Shown one piece after another: positions 15,164 through 20,785 of a stretch of 20,785 bases of DNA. The notes beneath the pieces were generated by a model. The model did not search any database. It saw nothing but the letters and a program-made list of their open reading frames with translations, and had not been told where the DNA came from. Numbering within the stretch: the stretch's first letter is position 1; every line of letters begins with the position of its first letter. This DNA is from JBCBTD01 sp039818825. GTDB taxonomy: Bacteria; Pseudomonadota; Alphaproteobacteria; Geminicoccales; Geminicoccaceae. Position numbers and translations under genes: made by a program. The stretch covers positions 1 to 20,785 of the forward strand of contig JBCBTD010000068.1 in the NCBI GenBank assembly GCA_039818825.1. The letters are read 5' to 3'.

Positions 15164-16125
15164 GCCAGCGCCCCTTCGAGATGGACCCGGCGGATGCCGT
15201 GGTCGTCGAAGAGCCAAAACGCAACCCGTTGCCGGCCGAGCCCGAGCCGGCGCCACGCTCGCGGTTGCGAATCGACTGGTGGTGGTTCTGGGGCGGGACG
15301 GCAGCCGTCACGCTGGCGCTGCTGGTGGCCAACGCCATCGCGTCGACCGCGCAGTGGATCGCCGAGCAACCGCTCTTCGGCTATCCGTTGGCGACGGTGC
15401 TTGCGGTCACTCTGGCCGCCGGGTTGTTCATGCTGCTTCGGGAGGTCGTTGCCGTCCGCCGCCTCGGGCGCCTCGGCCATCGACGCGTCGAAGCCGAGCG
15501 CCTGCTCGCATCGGATCTGCACGGCCAGAGCGACGGCCTGATCGACCCGGTCCTCGCCCGCGTTGCCGATCGCCCAGAGCTCGGACGCACCTTCCACGAA
15601 CAGGACGACGACGCGTTCAGTGACGGCGAGCGCCTCAAGCTGTTCGAGCGAAGCGTGGTCGTCGGGATGGACGAGGTCGCCTATCGCGCCGTCGTACGCG
15701 GCTCGCGCGACATCGGCGTGTTGACCGCGATCAGCCCGCTCGGGCTGCTCGACGCAGCGCTGGTCCTGTGGCGGACGATGGCGATGCTGCGCGGGGTCGC
15801 CGGCGCCTACGGCTTGCCGCTCGGCGCCGTCGCCAGCGCCATGCTGCTGCGCCGCGCGGTCCGCAACGTACTGCTGGCGGGGCTGACGGATCTGGTCACC
15901 CATGGTGCTGCCAATGCCGTGAGTGGCGGCTTCCTGGGTCTGGTCTCGGCGAAGGCCGGGCAAGGGGCGACAAACGCGATGCTCGCGGCCAGGCTCGGCT
16001 GCGAGGCCATGAACGTCGTCCGACCGCTGCCGTTCACAGTGGGGAAGCGACCGAACCTCAAGCTCTTGGCGCGCCGAATCCTGGCGCCGGGCGAGAAACC
16101 GCCGCCGGCCGTCGTCGATCCGTGA
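15160..16125 (+). CDS. YcjF/TIGR01620-like membrane protein (DUF697)
   Basis: This 321-residue protein has an acidic, Pro-rich N-terminal tail (1-37), two membrane helices (about 41-64 and 72-94), a charged middle region, and a C-terminal DUF697 domain with ISPLGLLDAALVLWRTMAML (191-210) and a small-residue-rich hydrophobic stretch to about 265. It ends with the family-typical ARLGCEAMNVVRPLPF (277-292). Its ATG overlaps the ycjX stop. YcjX and YcjF homologues regularly occur as a pair, which supports both calls; the function is presumably membrane- or stress-related but is not established. The stop is 7 nt from the convergent sufT stop. Confidence 0.9.
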   Translation: MSQRPFEMDPADAVVVEEPKRNPLPAEPEPAPRSRLRIDWWWFWGGTAAVTLALLVANAIASTAQWIAEQPLFGYPLATVLAVTLAAGLFMLLREVVAVRRLGRLGHRRVEAERLLASDLHGQSDGLIDPVLARVADRPELGRTFHEQDDDAFSDGERLKLFERSVVVGMDEVAYRAVVRGSRDIGVLTAISPLGLLDAALVLWRTMAMLRGVAGAYGLPLGAVASAMLLRRAVRNVLLAGLTDLVTHGAANAVSGGFLGLVSAKAGQGATNAMLAARLGCEAMNVVRPLPFTVGKRPNLKLLARRILAPGEKPPPAVVDP

Positions 16126-16132
16126 ACCGGCG

Positions 16133-16528
16133 TCAGTAGATCAGCCCGAGTTCCAGCTGCGCTTCCTCGGTCATCATCGAGGGATGCCAGGTCGGCTCCC
16201 AAACGACGGCGACGCTGCAACCTTGCACGCCGTCGACCCCGGCGACCTTCATTTCCACCTCGGGCGGCAAGGTCTCCGCGACCGGACACATCGGCGACGT
16301 CAGCGTCATGTCGATCTGCACGCGGTCGTCGTCGTCGACGTCGATTTTGTAGATGAGCCCGAGCTCGTAGATGTTCACCGGAATCTCGGGATCGTAGATC
16401 GTCTTGAGCACGTCGATGATCCGCTCGCCCACCGCGGCCACTTCGGCGCGTCGGGCCTCGCTGATCTGGTCGTCCGGATCGACCTGATTCAGGAACGCTT
16501 CACCACGATCGGCGGGGGTATCGGTCAT
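16133..16528 (-). CDS. sufT: SUF system Fe-S assembly protein SufT (MIP18/DUF59 family)
   Basis: The 131-residue protein has the DUF59 core: KTIYDPEIPVNIYELGLIY (42-60), LTSPMCPVAE with the reactive Cys81 (76-85), and a C-terminal segment ending EPTWHPSMMTEEAQLELGLIY. The N-terminal 30 residues are an acidic extension. SufT-type proteins help maturation of Fe-S proteins, and this one is the last gene of the suf cluster, 8 nt after sufS. The ATG at 16528 is the only start compatible with the family. A longer open frame upstream is a shadow of sufS. It is convergent with the YcjF-like gene. Confidence 0.93.
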   Translation of the reverse strand: MTDTPADRGEAFLNQVDPDDQISEARRAEVAAVGERIIDVLKTIYDPEIPVNIYELGLIYKIDVDDDDRVQIDMTLTSPMCPVAETLPPEVEMKVAGVDGVQGCSVAVVWEPTWHPSMMTEEAQLELGLIY

Positions 16529-16536
16529 CCTCGTCC

Positions 16537-17775
16537 TCAGCCAAGCTTCTCGACGACACGTTGCAGGCTGGCGGCGAGCGCGTCGACGTCCGCCGTCGTG
16601 TTGTAGAGCCCGAGAGAGGCGCGGGCCGCCGCGGGCAGGCCCAGATACTCGATCAACGGCTGCGCGCAATGGTGGCCGGTGCGGATCGCCACGCCGTCGA
16701 GGTCGACCAGCGTGCCGATGTCGTGGGGGTGGATACCGTCGATGCTGAACGCCAGCACGCTGGCCTTGTCTCGGGCTTCGCCGATGATCCGCAGGCCCGG
16801 GATCTGCTTCAGCGCGCGCATGCCATGGGCCAAAACGTCCGCCTCGTGCGCGGCGATGGCGTCCAGTCCGAGATCGGTGACGTAGTCGATCGCGCGAGCA
16901 AGGCCGGCGGCGCCGACGATGTCGGGCGTTCCGGCCTCGAACTTGTACGGCAACTCGTTGAACGTAGTGCCGGCGAACGACACGGATGCGATCATGTCGC
17001 CACCGCCCTGGTAGGGCGGCATCGCTTCCAGATGTTCGGCCTTGCCGTAGAGCACGCCGATGCCGGCGGGCCCGTAGAGCTTGTGGCCGGAGAACACCAA
17101 GAAATCGCAGTCGACCTCGGTAACGTCGACGGGCATGTGCTGCACGGCCTGGCAAGCGTCGACCATCACCGGAACGCCGCGGGCGTGGGCCATCTCGACG
17201 ATCTCACGGATCGGATTGACGGTCCCGAGGACGTTCGACACCCATGGCAGAGAGACGAGAACCGTGCGCTCGTCGATCATGTCGGCCAGAACGTCGAGCC
17301 GCAGCTCGCCGTCGTCGGTGATCGGTACGACGTCGAGTTGGAGGCCGATCTGGTCGCCGAGCAACTGCCAGGGCACGATGTTGGCGTGGTGTTCCATCAC
17401 CGAAACGATGACCTTGTCGCCCGATTTCGCCCGCGGCCGGACGAAGCACTGGGCAACGAGATTCATGCCTTCGGTACCGTTGCGGGTGAAAATGATCTCC
17501 CGCCCGTCGGCGGCGCCGAGGAACCGCCGAACGGTTTCACGCGCCGCTTCGTGCCGGTCCGACGCTCGGACGCTCAGGTCGTAAACACCGCGATGGATGT
17601 TGGCGTAGTCGGTCTCGTAGAAATCGCGGATCTCGTCGAGCACGCAGCGCGGCTTCTGCGCGCTGCCGGCGCTATCCAGGTAGACGAGCGGCCGGCCGTG
17701 CATCGTTGTCGCCAGGATCGGGAAGTCCTGGCGGACCCGCTCGACGTCGAACCCCGCCGTCAGCTGATCGGCCAT
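16537..17775 (-). CDS. sufS: Cysteine desulfurase SufS
   Basis: This 412-residue PLP enzyme removes sulfur from cysteine and passes it to the Suf scaffold. Key residues: His130 in MEHHAN (ring-stacking position), Asp206 and Gln209 in VDACQAVQ (PLP contacts), Lys232 in FSGHKLYGP (Schiff base), and Cys370 in RTGHHCAQP (persulfide carrier). RTGHHC and the short active-site loop are of the group II (SufS) type. The N-terminal motif is LDSAGSAQKP where LDNAATSQKP is usual, a mild variation. The ATG at 17775 lies 4 nt after the sufD stop. No SufE or SufU partner is seen in the window. Confidence 0.97.
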   Translation of the reverse strand: MADQLTAGFDVERVRQDFPILATTMHGRPLVYLDSAGSAQKPRCVLDEIRDFYETDYANIHRGVYDLSVRASDRHEAARETVRRFLGAADGREIIFTRNGTEGMNLVAQCFVRPRAKSGDKVIVSVMEHHANIVPWQLLGDQIGLQLDVVPITDDGELRLDVLADMIDERTVLVSLPWVSNVLGTVNPIREIVEMAHARGVPVMVDACQAVQHMPVDVTEVDCDFLVFSGHKLYGPAGIGVLYGKAEHLEAMPPYQGGGDMIASVSFAGTTFNELPYKFEAGTPDIVGAAGLARAIDYVTDLGLDAIAAHEADVLAHGMRALKQIPGLRIIGEARDKASVLAFSIDGIHPHDIGTLVDLDGVAIRTGHHCAQPLIEYLGLPAAARASLGLYNTTADVDALAASLQRVVEKLG

Positions 17776-17779
17776 CGTC

Positions 17780-19081
17780 TCACACCAGCTCCATCAGGTC
17801 ATGCCCGCCGGGCAGCCGGCCGAGGAGCGCGCGGCGCGCCTGATGCTGACTGTCCTCGTGCACCAGCTTCTCGATGATCTCCCCGGCGAACGCGAACGTC
17901 AGCAGCGAACGCGCCTTGGCCTGGTCTAGTCCCCGCGACCGCAGGTAGAACAGACTGGCTTCGTCGAGCTCGCCGACCGTCGCCCCGTGCGAGCACTTGA
18001 CGTCATCGGCGTAGATCTCGAGTTCGGGCTTGGTGTCGAGCTCTGCGTCACGCGCCAACATCAAATTGTCGTTTTGCTGGTAGGCATTGGTCTGCTGCGC
18101 GACCTGATCGACGAAGATTTTGCCAGCGAAGACGCCGTGGCCGCCAGCGGCGAGGATGCCCTTGTAGAACTGGTTGCTCTCGCAGTTCGGCGCGCGGTGG
18201 TCGACGCGGATCGCGGTGTCGACGTGCTCGCCGGCCGCTGGCGCGTAGACGCCATTCAGGTGCAAGTCGGCCTCGGAACCGTCGAGATGGGCGTGGGTCT
18301 CGTTACGGACGAGGCCGCCGCCGACGCAAACCGTGGTCTTGGAAAAGCGGGCCTGACGCGCCAGACGTGCGCGGGTGTGCGCCAGCAGGGTCGACGTGCC
18401 GACACCCAGTTCGAGCTTGTCGACGTCGAGCGAGCCGCCCTCACCCACGGTGATGGTGTTGACGATGTTGGCCACCCCGCCGTCGCCGATCGCCAGATGC
18501 GTCTCGGCCATGCGCAACCGCGCGCCGGCGCCTAGCACCACCCGGTTGCGGACGTTGGTCAGGGTCGTACCGTCGCCAACCGTCACGAACACCAACTGCA
18601 CCAGCGGCTGCACGTCAGTGCCAGCGGCGACCTCGATCACCGCGCCACCCTCGGCCAATGCGGCGTTGAGCGCGGTCAACGCCCGATCGGTCTGCGGTTC
18701 CGCGAGCAGCGCCGGGTCAACCGCCAGGCCCTCCGCGAGCGTCGTGATGCTCAGTCCCGCCGGCACGGGTACCGGGCTGGACAAATCCTTCGCCAAATGA
18801 CCGTTGACGAACACCAATCGATGCACGTCGTCACCGCCGATGAAGACGTCGGCGACGTCCTGCACGGTCAACGAGGCGGGGCGTGGCGCCGACGGTGCCA
18901 GCTCCGCCACCGGCTTCAGGTTGGTGTACTTCCAGGCCTCGGCACGCAGGTTCGGAAAGCCGAGTTCGGCGAATCGCTCGAAACTCTCTTGCCGTAGGTC
19001 CGCGGGTCCAGGCAGCGCGCCGCGCATGGCCTGAAACAGTTCGGCGTAGCCAGGGGCCGGATCGAAATGACGGATGGGCAT
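17780..19081 (-). CDS. sufD: Fe-S cluster scaffold subunit SufD
   Basis: The 433-residue partner of SufB in the SufBC2D scaffold has a conserved N-terminal LRAEAWKYTNL segment (45-55), a long beta-helix region rich in G/V/T (about 150-345), and the signature TKPELEIYADDVKCSHGATVG (350-370) with Cys363 and His365; the His is the counterpart of the residue implicated in cluster assembly in the Escherichia coli protein. FYLRSRGLDQAKARSLL (378-394) leads into the C-terminal helical domain that contacts SufC. The ATG at 19081 follows the sufC stop by 9 nt. Length is normal. Confidence 0.96.
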   Translation of the reverse strand: MPIRHFDPAPGYAELFQAMRGALPGPADLRQESFERFAELGFPNLRAEAWKYTNLKPVAELAPSAPRPASLTVQDVADVFIGGDDVHRLVFVNGHLAKDLSSPVPVPAGLSITTLAEGLAVDPALLAEPQTDRALTALNAALAEGGAVIEVAAGTDVQPLVQLVFVTVGDGTTLTNVRNRVVLGAGARLRMAETHLAIGDGGVANIVNTITVGEGGSLDVDKLELGVGTSTLLAHTRARLARQARFSKTTVCVGGGLVRNETHAHLDGSEADLHLNGVYAPAAGEHVDTAIRVDHRAPNCESNQFYKGILAAGGHGVFAGKIFVDQVAQQTNAYQQNDNLMLARDAELDTKPELEIYADDVKCSHGATVGELDEASLFYLRSRGLDQAKARSLLTFAFAGEIIEKLVHEDSQHQARRALLGRLPGGHDLMELV

Positions 19082-19090
19082 CAGCCGGCC

Positions 19091-19855
19091 TCAGGCCGCC
19101 GGTGCCGGAGCGGTGTCGCCGGCATAGCCGGTCGCCTCCAGCTCCTTGGCGAGCGAGCTGTCGCCCGAGCGCACGATCCGCCCGTCGACCAGCACGTGCA
19201 CCTGATCCGGCACGATGTACTCCAGCAACCGCTGGTAATGGGTGATGACGACGATGCCCCGGTCGGCACCGCGGAGCGCGTTCACACCGTCGGCGACCGT
19301 GCGCAGCGCGTCGATGTCGAGCCCGCTGTCGGTCTCGTCGAGGATCGCGAAGCGCGGCTGCAGCACCGACATCTGCAGAATCTCGTTCCGCTTCTTCTCG
19401 CCGCCGGAAAAGCCGGTGTTGACGTCGCGCTTGAGCAGGTCCGGTCGAACACCCACCCGCTCCGCGTGCTCACGCAGCATGCGCATGAACGACGCCGCAT
19501 CCACTTCCGGCTCGCCCCGCGCTTTGCGCACCGCATTGAGTGCCGTGCGGAGGAAGTACATGTTGGCGACGCCGGGGATCTCCACCGGGTACTGGAACGC
19601 CAGGAACAGGCCGGCCGCCGCGCGCTCGTCCGGCTCCATCTCCAACAGATCGTCGCCGTCCATCAACACCGAACCTTCGGTCACCTCGTAGCCGTCGCGA
19701 CCGGCGAGGATGTAGGCGAGCGTGGATTTGCCGGAGCCATTCGGCCCCATGATCGCGTGGACCTCGCCGGGCCGGACGTGCAGATCGAGCCCCTTGAGGA
19801 TTTCGCCCTCGGGTTCCGCCTCGATGCGCGCGTGGAGGTTCTGGATCTTCAACAT
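19091..19855 (-). CDS. sufC: Fe-S assembly ATPase SufC
   Basis: The 254-residue ABC-type ATPase drives the SufB-SufD scaffold and has no membrane domain. Walker A is GPNGSGKST (37-45), the ABC signature is FSGGEKKRNEILQM (149-162; the KKRNE form is characteristic of SufC), Walker B is ILDETDSGLD (171-180) with catalytic Glu174, and the switch His206 lies in VITHYQRLL. The C-terminal tail is Ala/Pro-rich. The ATG at 19855 has AGGA about 9 nt upstream, in the 30-nt gap after sufB. Identification is unambiguous. Confidence 0.98.
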   Translation of the reverse strand: MLKIQNLHARIEAEPEGEILKGLDLHVRPGEVHAIMGPNGSGKSTLAYILAGRDGYEVTEGSVLMDGDDLLEMEPDERAAAGLFLAFQYPVEIPGVANMYFLRTALNAVRKARGEPEVDAASFMRMLREHAERVGVRPDLLKRDVNTGFSGGEKKRNEILQMSVLQPRFAILDETDSGLDIDALRTVADGVNALRGADRGIVVITHYQRLLEYIVPDQVHVLVDGRIVRSGDSSLAKELEATGYAGDTAPAPAA

Positions 19856-19885
19856 GCGGTCAATCCTGATACGGCACCGTCGGCG

Positions 19886-20785
19886 TCAGCCGACACTTCC
19901 TTCGAGCGAGATGGCAAGCAGCTTCCGGGCCTCGACCGCGAACTCCATGGGCAACTCGTCCATGACTTCGCGGCAGAAGCCATTGACGACCAAGGCCACC
20001 GAATCTTCCTCCGAGATGCCGCGCGAGCGGCAATAGAAAAGCTGATCCTCGGAGATCTTCGAAGTCGTCGCCTCGTGCTCGATCTTCGCACTCGGGTTCT
20101 TGACTTCGATGTAGGGCACCGTGTGGGCGCCGCAGCGGTCGCCGATCAACATCGAGTCGCACTGAGTGTGGTTGCGTGCGTCCTCAGCTCCTTTGAGCAC
20201 GCGCACCAACCCTCGGTAGGTCTGGTCGGCCCGACCGGCCGAGATGCCCTTAGAGACGATGCGCGACCGCGTATTCTTGCCGATGTGCACCATCTTGGTG
20301 CCGGTATCGGCCTGCTGCTTGTTGTTGGTCACCGCTACCGAATAGAACTCGCCGACGCTGTCATCACCTTGCAGGACGCAGCTCGGATACTTCCAGGTGA
20401 TGGCCGAACCGGTCTCGACTTGCGTCCAGCTGATCTTCGAGCGGCGTCCGCGACAGAGACCGCGCTTGGTCACGAAATTGTAGACACCACCACGGCCCTC
20501 GGCATCACCCGGATACCAATTCTGCACCGTCGAATACTTGATCTCTGCATCATCGAGAGCGATCAACTCGACCACCGCGGCGTGAAGTTGATGCTCGTCG
20601 CGCTGCGGTGCGGTACAACCCTCGAGGTAGCTGACGTACGAGCCTTCGTCGGCGATGATCAACGTGCGCTCGAACTGGCCAGTGTTTTCTGCATTGATGC
20701 GGAAATAGGTGCTCAGCTCCATCGGGCAGCGCACCCCCGGCGGCACGTAAACAAAAGAACCATCCGAGAAGACCGCTGAGTTCAG
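19886..20785 (-). CDS. sufB: Fe-S cluster scaffold subunit SufB (5' end outside window)
   Basis: The visible 299 residues are the C-terminal part of SufB, the main scaffold subunit, which is usually about 480-490 residues. Visible family segments include FVYVPPGVRCPMELSTYFRI, SYVSYLEGCTAP, the NFVTKRG block, CDSMLIGDRCGAHTVPYIEV with the functionally important cysteine, IEHEATTSKISEDQLFYCRSRG and the ending AVEARKLLAISLEGSVG. The frame is open to the right edge, so the true start lies beyond it. The internal Met at 20746 is not the start because conserved sequence continues upstream of it. It leads the leftward suf cluster; any upstream regulator or promoter is outside the window. Confidence 0.97.
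   Translation of the reverse strand: MNSAVFSDGSFVYVPPGVRCPMELSTYFRINAENTGQFERTLIIADEGSYVSYLEGCTAPQRDEHQLHAAVVELIALDDAEIKYSTVQNWYPGDAEGRGGVYNFVTKRGLCRGRRSKISWTQVETGSAITWKYPSCVLQGDDSVGEFYSVAVTNNKQQADTGTKMVHIGKNTRSRIVSKGISAGRADQTYRGLVRVLKGAEDARNHTQCDSMLIGDRCGAHTVPYIEVKNPSAKIEHEATTSKISEDQLFYCRSRGISEEDSVALVVNGFCREVMDELPMEFAVEARKLLAISLEGSVG

Noticed and set aside
16561..17877. 438-codon plus-strand open frame antisense to sufS
   Set aside because: It is a codon-bias shadow of sufS with no recognisable domain.
19067..20779. 570-codon plus-strand open frame antisense to sufB and sufC
   Set aside because: It lies opposite highly conserved sufC and sufB, has a low-complexity His/Arg/Asp-rich translation and no family similarity; GC-rich codon bias in the real genes removes antisense stops.
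1..20785. Mobile elements, CRISPR arrays, tRNA genes, defence or biosynthetic clusters
   Set aside because: I looked on both strands and found no transposase, integrase, direct-repeat array, cloverleaf or accessory cassette; nearly all sequence is accounted for by core genes.

Overview
This window is GC-rich, densely packed chromosomal DNA that looks like core genome of an alphaproteobacterium. Rhodospirillales-like is my best guess; I cannot name a genus. The reasons are the aa3 oxidase gene order ctaC-ctaD-ctaB-coxF-ctaG(cox11)-ctaE(cox3)-DUF983-SURF1, the sufB-C-D-S-sufT cluster, and strong GC bias. I see no rRNA, tRNA, CRISPR array, insertion sequence, phage gene or toxin/defence cassette. 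I did not find an undescribed multi-gene system. The oddities are local ones inside housekeeping genes and short intergenic elements.

Layout, left to right. Positions 1-1988 hold a minus-strand pair: threonine synthase (thrC, GTG start) and, overlapping its stop by ATGA, a short-chain dehydrogenase-like protein cut by the left edge. All four catalytic tetrad positions of that protein are substituted. Positions 1989-2188 are intergenic and contain a perfect 24-bp inverted repeat with a 24-nt loop. Positions 2189-10619 are one long leftward run for a haem A cytochrome c oxidase and its assembly: ctaC (subunit II), ctaD (I), ctaB (haem O synthase), a 41-residue coxF-type membrane protein, ctaG/cox11 (CuB insertion), ctaE (III), a DUF983 zinc-ribbon membrane protein, SURF1, ctaA (haem A synthase, cysteine-pair type) and an M32 metallocarboxypeptidase whose start lies inside ctaA. 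Most junctions overlap or are only a few bases apart, so the run is probably one operon read from a promoter in 10620-10759.

Positions 10760-12810 hold rsmE and a DUF3422 membrane-anchored protein, also leftward, joined by a one-base TGATG overlap. Only 42 bp separate rsmE from a divergent rightward group (12853-16125): ubiA (ubiquinone prenyltransferase), a YcjX-like P-loop NTPase and a YcjF/TIGR01620-like (DUF697) membrane protein. This group converges, with 7 bp between stop codons, on the leftward suf cluster (16133-20785), whose sufB is cut by the right edge.

The genes fit an aerobic respiratory lifestyle. The oxidase operon encodes the three core subunits plus haem O/A synthesis, copper insertion and assembly factors. 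UbiA supplies the quinone that feeds the electron-transport chain. The Suf proteins build Fe-S clusters for respiratory and other enzymes. Threonine synthase, RsmE and M32 are general metabolism, rRNA modification and peptide turnover.
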